Assembly: GCA_002435745.1 (NCBI GenBank)
Contig: DIWT01000015.1
Location: 1,583-21,016 of the forward strand
Reading direction: 5' to 3'
Origin: a bacterium UBP15_UBA6099
GTDB taxonomy: Bacteria > UBP15 > UBA6099
DNA length: 19,434 nt
Below, one piece after another: positions 1 through 8,600 of this stretch. The translations under genes and the position numbers were made by a program. Under the pieces are notes generated by a model. The model searched no databases, had not been told where the DNA came from, and saw only the letters and a list, made by a program, of their open reading frames with translations. Within the stretch, counting starts at the first letter, position 1, and each line of letters begins with the position of its first letter.

Positions 1-61
1 TTCTCTTTGGCCGCCGGAGGCGCTGCTGAAACGGCTATGTTTGATGATGCTTTCGAGGTCG

Positions 62-1042
62 TTATTTCAAATCGAGGAACTCTTTGACTATTTTGTTGAA
101 AGTCTCCGGTTGTTCCTCCTGAGGGCAGTGTCCGCATTTGGGGATGATGACGAGTTTCGAGCCGGGGAGTTTGCGGGCGAAGACGGAGGAGATGGCGGAG
201 CTTATGAGGCGGTCTTTCTCGCCCCAGACGATCAGGACGGGGGCTTTCACGCGGGAGAAGTCGTCGTCCGTGAAAGGCGAGATGTTGTTTATCGCCGTTG
301 CCGCGGCGCGCGTTTGGCCGACTGTGCGGAAGGGCAACATGTACATTTCCGCTTTTTCGGAGGAGGCTACGGATTTGTCGAAGAATATCATGCGTTTCAG
401 GATAAATTTCACCGTGGCCGGGTTGTTAAGGCTGGACATAAGGCTGTTCACGCCGGGGGTGGATATCAGCTTGAAGCCCCAGAAGTGGTCGCTTTTCACG
501 CCCGCGCTGTCAACGAGGACGATTTTATCGACGCGGTCGGGGTAGTCCGCGGCGAACCGGATGGCCACGCCGCCGCCCATAGAGTTGCCGATCAGCGTCG
601 CGCGCCGGACGCCTTTTTTGTCCAGCAACTGAAGCATGGAGGAAGCGAACAAGGGATAACCGTAGTCGGCGTCGGCGGGTTTGTCACTGAAGCCGAAGCC
701 GGGGAGGTCGGGAACGATTACGCGCCGGCTCTTTGAAAGTTCGGGGACGTTGCCGTTCCACGTGTAGCCCCAAGCGGCGAAACCGTGTATCAGAAGCAGG
801 GTGGGTTCCCCTTTGCCCGTTTCTTGAACGCGCAGGGTCAGGCCGTTGTCGAGGGCGACGAAATCGCCGAACGGCGCGGCGTCGCGCGGCTGGAGCGTTT
901 CCGTTTTATGAACCAGCGGGAAAATGAGGGCGAACAGCAGGAGAGCGAGCGCGGCGGCGGCGCATATCTTTGCCGCCCTTTTCGCTTTCGAAACGAATCC
1001 GCCGGAGTTGTTCTTTTTGCTTTTCTTCTTTTTCGCCGCCAT
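62..1042 (-). CDS. Membrane-anchored alpha/beta hydrolase
   Basis: This is a 326-residue serine hydrolase of the alpha/beta fold; the substrate is unknown. A very lysine-rich start (residues 4-25) precedes one hydrophobic helix at about 26-43, which suggests an N-in membrane anchor with the catalytic domain outside the cytoplasm. The fold markers are in order: oxyanion motif HGF at 86-88, nucleophile elbow GNSMGG with Ser154, an acid in WGEKD (Asp277), and a His in CGH (His305). The start has a GAGG-type ribosome binding site about 9 nt upstream. It lies 63 bp downstream of the purine permease on the same strand, so co-transcription is likely. Family members include esterases, epoxide hydrolases, haloperoxidase-like and C-C bond hydrolases; the sequence does not decide between them. 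The fold assignment is firm. Confidence 0.9.
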   Translation of the reverse strand: MAAKKKKSKKNNSGGFVSKAKRAAKICAAAALALLLFALIFPLVHKTETLQPRDAAPFGDFVALDNGLTLRVQETGKGEPTLLLIHGFAAWGYTWNGNVPELSKSRRVIVPDLPGFGFSDKPADADYGYPLFASSMLQLLDKKGVRRATLIGNSMGGGVAIRFAADYPDRVDKIVLVDSAGVKSDHFWGFKLISTPGVNSLMSSLNNPATVKFILKRMIFFDKSVASSEKAEMYMLPFRTVGQTRAAATAINNISPFTDDDFSRVKAPVLIVWGEKDRLISSAISSVFARKLPGSKLVIIPKCGHCPQEEQPETFNKIVKEFLDLK

Positions 1043-1068
1043 TGTCAGGCAACCTCTTTCTTGTCTCT

Positions 1069-1093
1069 GGCGCGCAGATAGCGCAGGCGCGCC
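1069..1093 (-). other. Intercistronic GC hairpin
   Basis: Perfect 7-bp arms GGCGCGC / GCGCGCC are separated by 11 nt in the 63-bp gap between the permease stop and the hydrolase start. No T-run follows on the minus strand, so it is not a classical intrinsic terminator. It could set the ratio of the two messages or protect the 3' end of the permease transcript. Confidence 0.35.
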
Positions 1094-1105
1094 GTTGCGC
1101 TTATT

Positions 1106-2473
1106 TTACGCGCCAAGCCCCGAAAGAGCGACGATGTGGAAAATAAAAAGAGCGGCGAGGGCGTAAGCTATCCAGTGAAGCTTGCGCCAAGAGCCTGAGA
1201 CGATCATCAGGAAAGCGTAAGAGATGAATCCGAAGGCGATGCCGTCTGCGATGCTCATGGTGAGGGGGATTCCGGCGATGATAAGGAAAGACGGGATGGA
1301 CTCGCGGTAGTCGTCCCAGTTGACGCGGACAGCGCCGCCGCACATCATGACGCCGACGAGAATTAGGACGGGCGCGGTGATGGCGGAGCAGCCGGTGACC
1401 ATGCGCATGAGCGGCTCGATGAACATGGCAAGAAGGAAGAGGACGCCGACGACGGCGGCGGTTAGGCCGGTGCGGCCGCCGTGCTGGATGCCGGCCGCGC
1501 TTTCGACGTAGCTGGTGACGGTGGAGGTTCCGGCGAGAGCGCCCGCGATAGTGGCGACAGAATCCGCGACGAGCGCGCGGCCTATCCTCGGCATGTTGCC
1601 TTTTTCGTCCATAAGGTTGGCCTGTCTGGCGACCCCCACGAACGTGCCCACCGAGTCAAAGAAGTCCATTATCACGAAAACGGCGATGATGGAGCCGAGG
1701 CCGACTTTGAGCGCGCCGAGTATGTCCAGCTTGAAAGCGACATTTCCGAGCGCGGCGAAGTCAGGGACGCTGAACGCGCCGGAGAAACTTGTTTTGCCGA
1801 GCAGGAGCGCGGTGGCCGCCGCCGCCGCAATGCCGGCGATCAGCCCGCCGCTGATGCGACGAGCGAGGAACAACCCCGCGACCGCCAGTCCGACAAGGGC
1901 GATGGCGGCGTCGGGCGTCGTCATGTCCCCCATCTTCACAAGCGCGCCCGGAGAGGGGTGTTTCACGATGAAGCCCGCGCCCGAAAGTCCGATGGTGGCG
2001 ATGAGCAGGCCTATGCCGACAGCTATGGCGCTTTTCAGCGAATCCGGGATGGAGTTCACGACCGCTTCGCGGATACGCAACATAGATATGATCGTGCAGA
2101 TGACGCCTGAAATGAAGATCACGCCGAGGGCGGCCTGCCAGCTTACTTCCGTCCCCACTGAAATGAAACCCGCAACGATGAGGCCGTAGAAGAAGTTCTC
2201 GCCCATTCCGGGGGCGAGGGCGATCGGGTAGTTGGCGACGAACGCCATGAAGAAGCAGGCGAACGCGGAAGCGATGCAGGTGGCAAGCATCACCCCGGTT
2301 TTGTCCATGAATTCGACGCCGGGCGGTTTGCCGGGGCCGAGGAATTCTCCGCTGAGCACAGCGGGCTGCACGAAGATGATGTACGCCATGGTGAAGAAGG
2401 TCGTCAGCCCGGCGACGATTTCCACACCGGCCCTCGTGTTGTTTTGTTTGAGTTTAAATATCCGGTCTAGCAT
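1106..2473 (-). CDS. NCS2 purine permease, AzgA/PbuG type
   Basis: This is a 455-residue inner-membrane transporter of the nucleobase-cation symporter-2 superfamily, AzgA-like branch, which usually imports adenine, guanine or hypoxanthine with protons. The N-terminus (MLDRIFKLKQNNT, then GVEIVAGLTTFFTMAYIIFV) is the family hallmark, as are APGMGENFF at about 87-95 and the central DFFDSVGTFVGVARQ segment at about 264-278. GTSTVTSYVESAAGI at about 314-328 matches the conserved helix-breaking loop. The length is normal for the family. The ATG has a strong AAGGAGG ribosome binding site 8 nt upstream, and a good sigma-70-type promoter lies about 70 bp further up. Which purine is carried cannot be read from the sequence. 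No purine biosynthesis or salvage gene is adjacent. Confidence 0.93.
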   Translation of the reverse strand: MLDRIFKLKQNNTRAGVEIVAGLTTFFTMAYIIFVQPAVLSGEFLGPGKPPGVEFMDKTGVMLATCIASAFACFFMAFVANYPIALAPGMGENFFYGLIVAGFISVGTEVSWQAALGVIFISGVICTIISMLRIREAVVNSIPDSLKSAIAVGIGLLIATIGLSGAGFIVKHPSPGALVKMGDMTTPDAAIALVGLAVAGLFLARRISGGLIAGIAAAAATALLLGKTSFSGAFSVPDFAALGNVAFKLDILGALKVGLGSIIAVFVIMDFFDSVGTFVGVARQANLMDEKGNMPRIGRALVADSVATIAGALAGTSTVTSYVESAAGIQHGGRTGLTAAVVGVLFLLAMFIEPLMRMVTGCSAITAPVLILVGVMMCGGAVRVNWDDYRESIPSFLIIAGIPLTMSIADGIAFGFISYAFLMIVSGSWRKLHWIAYALAALFIFHIVALSGLGA

Positions 2474-2544
2474 GGCGTCGGCCTCCTTGAGGACGGCCCG
2501 CGACCGGGAACCGCGCGAGAAGCGGCTTCCGCCGCGGCGACTCC

Positions 2545-2573
2545 ATTCTAGTCCTCTGAAAACGCCGGGTCAA
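2545..2573 (-). promoter_or_regulatory. Sigma-70-type promoter for the purine permease
   Basis: On the minus strand the -35 box TTGACC (2568-2573) and the -10 box TAGAAT (2545-2550) are exactly 17 bp apart, each one base from consensus. The expected transcript start is near 2538, giving a leader of about 65 nt that contains a GCGGC-TTCC-GCCGC hairpin (2522-2535). The leader is too short, and lacks the core, for a purine riboswitch. Confidence 0.7.
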
Positions 2574-2579
2574 GCAGAG

Positions 2580-2595
2580 CGCGCCGCTCGGCGCG
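2580..2595 (-). terminator. Hairpin after the HNH gene, possible terminator
   Basis: A perfect 6-bp stem CGCGCC / GGCGCG with a 4-nt loop lies about 32 bp past the nuclease stop and just before the permease -35 box. No T-tract follows, so any termination would be inefficient or factor-assisted. Placed between two separately promoted genes, an end-of-transcript role is reasonable but unproven. Confidence 0.35.
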
Positions 2596-2627
2596 AAATC
2601 TTCAGATAGGCAATCGATTGTGATTAG

Positions 2628-3242
2628 TCACTCGCAGGCCGATTCGGCTATCCTGAGGAGTTCGCTCTGTATAAGCAACCGCGTCCTGTTGTCGGCGTAA
2701 TGGGCCATCTTGTGATGATGGGCGCACAACACCGAGAGATTCCATATCGCGTCCTCGCCGTTCTTGTGCAGAGGCACGATGTGGTGGACTTCGATGTAGC
2801 GCGAGCCGTCGTTCTTTCGGAAAGTGTTTCCGCAGCCGTCCATCATGCAGTTGTGGCCGTATTTTTCTTTGGCAAGCTTGGCCCATCCCACATCTCTGAC
2901 GTAAGTTTCGACAAGGTATTCTCTCTTGTCGGGAGGCGCGGATTTGATGTGTTCGATCAACGCGTTCTCATTAGGCAGTTCGCCTTCGAGAATATCGCGT
3001 CCTCGGAGCGTATATGTGCCTCTGTTGTCGACAAACGTCAGACGGCCCTCGTTCCTGAGAAACTGCAACTGTTGCCGCACCTTCGCGGGCGCGTTCCTGT
3101 TGGCCGGCCTGAACGCTTCGATCGTCGTCAGGTTGTCTTTAAGGAAATCCTTATAGTGAAAAGTTCTCATTGTCCTCTTTGTGCAGTAGTCTACGACAAG
3201 CTCCAGCACGAAATCCTTCCATGTAGCGTTTTCGATATTCAT
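2628..3242 (-). CDS. Winged-helix plus HNH endonuclease, solitary
   Basis: This is a 204-residue protein in two parts. Residues about 10-82 look like a winged helix-turn-helix, ending in a segment (VRQQLQFLRNEGRLTF then a YTLR wing) like the DNA-reading domain fused to DpnI-type and other restriction nucleases. Residues about 129-185 are an HNH/McrA-type nuclease: zinc ligands C132 and C137, catalytic EVHH (151-154), Asn169, and CAHHH (173-177). It would cut DNA, probably at a specific or modified site. I chose ATG 3242 over the upstream in-frame GTG at 3269 because GAGGAG sits 7 nt before it. The gene has its own promoter and is noticeably less GC-rich than its neighbours (some stretches near 37-53%), which suggests horizontal acquisition. 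No methyltransferase is present in the window. The HNH call is firm; the restriction role is inferred. Confidence 0.88.
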   Translation of the reverse strand: MNIENATWKDFVLELVVDYCTKRTMRTFHYKDFLKDNLTTIEAFRPANRNAPAKVRQQLQFLRNEGRLTFVDNRGTYTLRGRDILEGELPNENALIEHIKSAPPDKREYLVETYVRDVGWAKLAKEKYGHNCMMDGCGNTFRKNDGSRYIEVHHIVPLHKNGEDAIWNLSVLCAHHHKMAHYADNRTRLLIQSELLRIAESACE

Positions 3243-3314
3243 CTGGCCGCTCCTCGGATCCCTGAGCACAGAATCGCTTTAAGGCAATAACAAAGGCATA
3301 AGTCAATTGTCATC

Positions 3315-3343
3315 ATGATATATCTTTTCATGCTTCGATTCAA
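3315..3343 (-). promoter_or_regulatory. Promoter of the HNH nuclease
   Basis: In an AT-rich patch, the minus strand carries TTGAAT (3338-3343), a 17-bp spacer and TATCAT (3315-3320; five of six bases match consensus). The transcript would start near 3308, about 65 nt before the ATG at 3242. This suggests the nuclease is expressed independently of ispG. Confidence 0.6.
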
Positions 3344-3355
3344 CAGCGACTATAT

Positions 3356-3380
3356 CGCGCGCTAAGTAAATAGCTGCGCG
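3356..3380 (-). terminator. Hairpin downstream of ispG
   Basis: An inverted repeat pairs CGCGCGCTA (3356-3364) with TAGC-T-GCGCG (3371-3380): nine base pairs, one bulged T and a six-base loop. It lies about 26 bp past the ispG stop and just before the -35 box of the nuclease promoter. That is where an ispG terminator would be expected, although no U-run follows on the minus strand. Confidence 0.4.
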
Positions 3381-3405
3381 CATGAAGCGCAACTGAACGA
3401 GTAAA

Positions 3406-4461
3406 TTATTTAATAGCAAGTCTGATTATTTCGGCGGCGAGAGCGGAGGCGGCGGAGGCGGCGGGGATGCGGGCGGCGAATTTGCCCGACACGTAAAGGG
3501 AGGCGGTTTTTCCCCTTCCGAGTATAATCGCGGCGTCGGCTCCTTCGCTCTCTCCGGGGCCGTTCACTTCGCAACCCATGACGGCGGCTTTAAGCGGAGC
3601 GGTCACGCGCGATGTGGAGCGCGCGACTTCGGCGGCGATTCTGCCGACATCCGCGCGAGTTCTGGAACATCCCGGACAAGAAATCACCTCGACGCCCCTG
3701 CGGCGCAGGCCGAGAGAGCGGAGTATCTCCCACGCGGCGCGTATTTCCATCTCAGGCGGGGCGGACAGCGACACTCGCACGGTGTCTCCGATTCCTTCCG
3801 AGAGAAGGACGCCAATGCCGACGGCGGACCTGACGGCTCCCGTGAATCTGTCTCCGGCCTCCGTGACGCCGATGTGCAAAGGGGCGTCCGAGCGGCGCGA
3901 AATCAGCCTGTGCGCCTCGATTGTCTCAAGCGGGTCGCTGGATTTGAGGGACACTTTGTATTCCGTCAGTTTCGCTTTCTCAGCGGATTCCATGAAGATG
4001 AGAGCGGATTCAACGAGTTTCTCAGGCGCGGAGAGGCGGGATTTGTTTTTTACCGGAGGGTAGAGGGAGCCGGAGTTGACGCCGATGCGAACGGAGCGGC
4101 CGAGGTTGCGCGCCGCCGCGGCGACCCGCTTGAATTCTCCCCTTCCGCCGATGTTGCCGGGATTGATTCTCACGCAGTCCGCCCCGGCTTCGAGCGCGGA
4201 GACCGCCAGTTCGGCGCTGAAATGGACATCCGCCACCAGAGGGAGAGGGGAGGCGGATTTAATCGCGGCGAACGCGCCGAGCGCCCCGGAGCCGGGAACG
4301 GCGACGCGCGCGATTTCGCAACCCGCCTCGGCCATGCGCCTTATCTGAGAGAGGGTGGCGCGGACGTTCTCCGTCTGAGTCTTCGTCATTGACTGAACGG
4401 CGACAGGAGCTCCGCCGCCCACCGGAACGCTCCCAACCATTATTCTTCTTGTATTGCTCAT
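3406..4461 (-). CDS. ispG: 4-hydroxy-3-methylbut-2-enyl diphosphate synthase (IspG/GcpE)
   Basis: IspG converts 2-C-methyl-D-erythritol 2,4-cyclodiphosphate to HMBPP, the penultimate step of the MEP isoprenoid pathway, using a [4Fe-4S] cluster in the cytoplasm. The 351-residue protein starts with the family pattern VGSVPVGGGAPVAVQSMTKT and has the TIM-barrel marker DCVRINPGN (95-103). The cluster ligands are present: CPGC (C262, C265) and C297 in GCEVNGPGE; Glu304 follows as the conserved acid of that motif. The length matches the compact bacterial form, without the insert domain of plant and some bacterial enzymes. The ATG is only 7 bp after the glycosyltransferase stop and has a weak AAGAAAGAA upstream, so translation is probably coupled to that gene. 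No other MEP gene lies in the window. Confidence 0.97.
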   Translation of the reverse strand: MSNTRRIMVGSVPVGGGAPVAVQSMTKTQTENVRATLSQIRRMAEAGCEIARVAVPGSGALGAFAAIKSASPLPLVADVHFSAELAVSALEAGADCVRINPGNIGGRGEFKRVAAAARNLGRSVRIGVNSGSLYPPVKNKSRLSAPEKLVESALIFMESAEKAKLTEYKVSLKSSDPLETIEAHRLISRRSDAPLHIGVTEAGDRFTGAVRSAVGIGVLLSEGIGDTVRVSLSAPPEMEIRAAWEILRSLGLRRRGVEVISCPGCSRTRADVGRIAAEVARSTSRVTAPLKAAVMGCEVNGPGESEGADAAIILGRGKTASLYVSGKFAARIPAASAASALAAEIIRLAIK

Positions 4462-4468
4462 CAGCGAT

Positions 4469-5383
4469 TTAATTCTTTCTTAGCAAGCGTTTGATGCGTT
4501 TCGCCTTCACGCGCCGCCTTCCGCTTTTCGCGCTGAGGCCCGCCAGAGCCGGAGCGGCGAGAGCCAGAGCGTTCGCCGCCGCCCATATCAGCCAGTTCAG
4601 CGGCGGGAAGGTTTTGCGTTTATAATGCTTGCTGTGGAAAGTCCACATGGTTTTATAGAACGTACGCTTGGCGAATCCGGGGGCGCTCGCCGCGCAAACC
4701 CCTTTCTCGTGCGTGGCCTCGGCTCCCGGATAGTAGAAGACCTTCAGCCCCGCCGCCTTCGCCCTGTAGCAGAAGTCGATGTCCTCGGCGTACAGAAAAT
4801 AGTCCTCGTCGAAACCGCCCAGACTGTCGAACGCCGAGCGGCGGATCATCATGAAAGAGCCTGAGACGGCGTCGACCTCGGATGTTTCGTTTTCGTCTAG
4901 AAAAGTCATGTTGTATCCGGCGAGCAGTCTGCTGTGCGGGAACAGGAAGCTGAGTCCGGAAAGGCGGCAGAAGGCGACCCACGGAGAGGGGAACCCGCGC
5001 CTGCAAGCGAGTTGCAGGGAGCCGTCCGGCTCAAGCACTTTCCCCCCGGCGACGCCCGCGTCCGGGCGCTCGGCCATGAACGATTCCAGCGCGCGCAGCG
5101 ACCCTGCGGAGAGAACGGCGTCCGGGTTCAGCAGGAGAATGAAATCCGACGTCATCGCCGCCGCGCCCTGATTGACGGCGCGGGCGAACCCGCGATTGTC
5201 CATATTGGATATCGCTTCGACTTTTCCCGCCAGAGGAGCCAGCCGTTCAAGGCTGTCGTCGAGCGACGCGTTGTCGACCACCACCAGAGAGTCGGAAGGC
5301 CCCATTTGATTCAGCGCGGAATCCGCCATGCGGCGAAGGCACGCCCCGGAATTGTAGTTTACAGTGACGATAGAAACGCTCAT
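4469..5383 (-). CDS. GT2 family glycosyltransferase, rhamnosyltransferase-like
   Basis: This is a 304-residue GT-A fold glycosyltransferase, probably adding a sugar from a nucleotide donor to a cell-surface glycan at the inner face of the membrane. It opens with SIVTVNYNSG, followed by VVVDNASLDD, the GFARAVNQG loop, and NPDA as the DxD-like metal site. The later motifs FDEDYFLYAEDIDFCYRAK and THEKG are typical of WbbL-type rhamnosyltransferases. A C-terminal hydrophobic stretch (about 262-281) and a very basic tail suggest membrane attachment. I chose ATG 5383 because family members begin MxVSIVTVNYN; an upstream in-frame ATG (5419) would add 12 Arg/Glu-rich residues. It has a strong divergent promoter and overlaps transcriptionally with ispG. 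Donor and acceptor are unknown. Confidence 0.92.
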   Translation of the reverse strand: MSVSIVTVNYNSGACLRRMADSALNQMGPSDSLVVVDNASLDDSLERLAPLAGKVEAISNMDNRGFARAVNQGAAAMTSDFILLLNPDAVLSAGSLRALESFMAERPDAGVAGGKVLEPDGSLQLACRRGFPSPWVAFCRLSGLSFLFPHSRLLAGYNMTFLDENETSEVDAVSGSFMMIRRSAFDSLGGFDEDYFLYAEDIDFCYRAKAAGLKVFYYPGAEATHEKGVCAASAPGFAKRTFYKTMWTFHSKHYKRKTFPPLNWLIWAAANALALAAPALAGLSAKSGRRRVKAKRIKRLLRKN

Positions 5384-5474
5384 AGCCGCCCGCCCGCGCC
5401 CTCTTTCTCGCTCTTGCATTCCCCGCCCGACCGAATCTCAAACAAGCTTCAGGTTGAAAGCCTGCGACATATCA

Positions 5475-5504
5475 ATTATCGCCGCGCGTTTCGGAGCGTG
5501 TCAA
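5475..5504 (-). promoter_or_regulatory. Strong promoter for glycosyltransferase-ispG, with overlapping dyad
   Basis: The minus strand has a perfect TTGACA (5499-5504), an 18-bp spacer and GATAAT (5475-5480). The expected start is near 5468, giving a leader of about 85 nt. The -35 box lies inside a dyad, GCGTGT-CA-ACACGC (5496-5509), which could be an operator or could be chance in GC-rich DNA. Confidence 0.7.
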
Positions 5505-5556
5505 CACGCGAGGGTTTAGGCTAATTTTTTCCGATATGGCGGACGGACGGGCGTTG

Positions 5557-5565
5557 TGCTAAAAT
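5557..5565 (+). promoter_or_regulatory. Extended -10 promoter for the outer-membrane protein gene
   Basis: TGC-TAAAAT is an extended -10 box with one mismatch to TATAAT; no good -35 sequence sits 16-18 bp upstream, as is common for this promoter class. The start would be near 5572, about 64 nt before the ATG. The box is flanked by a direct repeat of TTGTGC (5554-5559 and 5565-5570) that could bind a regulator. Confidence 0.45.
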
Positions 5566-5635
5566 TGTGCGATGAAATTCAGCCGGAGACGGCATTAAAG
5601 GAATGTCTACTAACTATTCTAACTGGAGAAACAGT

Positions 5636-8600
5636 ATGAGAATCAGGACAACGACGCTCGTCGCGGCGTCGCTGGCGGCGTTGATGTGCATGGCGCAGCC
5701 GCGGCAGGCCGCTTTCGCGCAATCGGAAACGCCCGCTCAGGAAGAGACAGTCGTCACGGAGACGGCCGGCGCGGCTGAAACGGCGGCGGAGACGCAGGCC
5801 GCTGAAGAAGCTTCGGAACAGACCGAGGCCCCTGATCTGATCGAGCTTGGAGACATTAAGCTCAGCGGCTACAGAAAAGTCAAATGGCGCGACTACAGTT
5901 CGTCCGGCGACTTCGAGATGTTCAGGTCGGCGAACGGCTTCAGCTACCGGGACGCCAGATTCGAGCAGACATCGTTCATCATGCTCAAGGGCGATCTGCC
6001 GAGGAATCTCAAGATCGACGGGACGTTCTCGGAGATGCCGTATCAGGACAGGACGCTGTTGCTGAACGTGACGGGGAACAACGGCCGGGCGCGGCTGGGA
6101 GATTTCTCGACCAGTTTTCCCGGCGGCTCTCTCGTATCCTTTCATAAGAACATCCGGGGCGTAGACTACGTTTACGACACCGGCTCTCTGCGCGTCAGCG
6201 CCATTATGTCCAAAGAGAAAAGCAAAACCGAGACGATAACTTTCAAAGGCCAGAACAAGCGCGGCCCGTACACATTGAACGCGTTCCAGATAGTGGAAGG
6301 GACAGAGCAGGTGAAGATAGACGGCGCGCCGGTTTCCGCCGGACAATATTACATAGACTATTTCAGAGGGGACATAACCTTCGGATTCGTCGTCAACGCC
6401 GCGCAGACGGTGGAGATAACATATGAATCGACTCTTCTGTTGAGCATGAAGACGGGAAACATGAACGCGTTCGGAGTCGAGTTCACTCCGCTCAACAAGA
6501 AGTTCACCGTCGGCGGCTCGTTCATGTCTGAAGGGGCAAACGCCGTGTCGCAGTCGGTACTGATATACAACTCCGTCGATTTCGAGGTCGGCCCGTTCAA
6601 CATCGACGAGACGCGCTCGTTGTTCACCGGCTCGATGAAATCTCCGTACGCCTTTATCGAGAAGGACACCGAGCTTGTGCTCAGGAACGGGACGCCGCTG
6701 TCGAGGAACACGGACTACCTGATCGACTACGTGAGCGGCGAACTGGACTTCATCGCGCCGATGGCGTCCTCGACTGTGTCGGTGAGGTATCACTACTTCA
6801 ACCCCAAGCACATAGGGCGGCAGAGGGACTATCTCTCCGAGCCGGCCATGTCCCGGTTCACGCTTTCCAAGAGCGCGGTGTACAGCGGCACGGAGACAGT
6901 GTGGTGGTGCGAGACATACGGAGAAGGCCCGCACACCGACGAGAACATCACCTGCTTGGAAATGATGACCCCCTGCTCGGACGTGAAGTACGGAGCCGCG
7001 CAGACGACATGCGAAGAAGGCTCGGACTATTTCATCGACGAGGTGGCAAACCAGATAATAATCCTAAATCCGAGCTATATCCCCGACCACAACCACGTTA
7101 TCAGGGCGCAGTACGACTTCGTTCAGAAGACCGCAGCCGAGGAAAAGGCGTCGGATAAAAAGATAGTCGACGTGTATTTCATGACCAAGCTGTTCGATAA
7201 GCTGAGCGTTGAGGCGGAAGTCTCGACTACGGACGCCGACATGTCGAACCGGCGGATAAAGGTTCTCGAGGAGTATGTGGCGACCGTGATAGTCCCGACG
7301 CAGAGAGAGTACTGTCTGCAGCGAGACCCGGCGACGGCCGCTGAGGTCGAGATTTTCTTCGACGACCTCGTGACGTCCCGAGGCAGGAAGAGCTATCCGG
7401 GCGATTTCACAATCGAGACCGACGCGGGCAATGCCTGCCCCGGCGACAAGATTCTGGTGTTCAAATACGACATCCCAGCCGGGACGACAATCATCGCCAA
7501 CTACAGCGTGGCTCCCGACCTCGGAACGGACACCACGAAGTCCGCCTCGGCGGTCAGGACCAAAATCGGATACTCCGGCAAGAAGGCTTCTTTCAACATC
7601 GAGACCATCAGCAAGGACATGGCTTTCTCTCCCCTGAACGACTACAGCAACAACGAGGAGAAAAGACTCTCCGGAGACGTCAAGCTGAATCTCATGGACA
7701 ATCTGACTCTGTTCGGCGACTATCTGACGTACGACAACATGCACAACTTCAACACTACGGACAAGGACGACTATGACCGCATAGGCGCGGGAGCCACTTT
7801 CCGCAAAGGGCGCATCAAGGAGATAACCCTCAAGAAAACCCGATTCGACGCGAGCGACAACCTGAATGTTTCCAAACTGGACAACACCAGAACGGTGGAC
7901 GAGCTTTTCTTCAAGTGGGATCCGAGAGGAAAGAACGTCTTCACCGTGAACGCGGAACTGTCGAACTCCGAGTTCGAGGACAACACGGGCGCGCTAACGG
8001 ACAAGGACACGGACAGGAGGCTTGTCGGATTCGGATACACGCCGAGCGGCAAACTCAACGTGAGAGGATATCTGGAGTTGACGGACACAGACGTGATTGC
8101 GCCGGCGGGATTCGGCGCGGACGCGAGCTTCGGAACCAAGACATTCGCCAAGAACCTCGACGCGAGCTGGACGCCGGACGATATCTGGTCTCTCAACAGC
8201 AGGATACTGTTGCAGAAGAAGACGCACAGCCGAGCCGACTATGACGACGAGAACTGGGACTCGATAATGCTGGGAGCGTCGGCAAGGCCGTTCGGAAGAA
8301 TAACTTTCGTGAACATCTCGGCTTACCGCCGCGACCTGCCGAACAATCTCACAGGGAGCGCCCGAACGGACACCGCCAACGCGTCCTTCGGATACAAGGC
8401 GGCTCCTATGTGGGTCGTCGAGCCTTCCATCGACAAGGTCAAAGCCGCTGTCGGAGAGACTTCCAGCAACAAGTCGGACGGCTACGGGCTTTCCTTCCTT
8501 TACGATCCTGACAACAGGAGCAAGTGGGACGGACGCTTCTCTTGGAAGACCACGGACAAGACCAACAGCACGCAGACGGCGACCACTGATTCCGAAGAGA

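Noticed and set aside
2474..2545. Purine riboswitch in the permease leader
   Set aside because: The leader is only about 65 nt and GC-rich; the three-way junction core of purine riboswitches is not visible.
3243..3269. Upstream GTG start for the HNH nuclease
   Set aside because: It would place the GAGGAG ribosome binding site inside the coding region; the ATG at 3242 is ideally spaced.
5579..6934. 451-residue open frame antisense to the outer-membrane gene
   Set aside because: Arg/His/Val-rich composition typical of antisense GC-rich coding sequence; no domain, and it overlaps a well-supported signal-peptide gene and its promoter.
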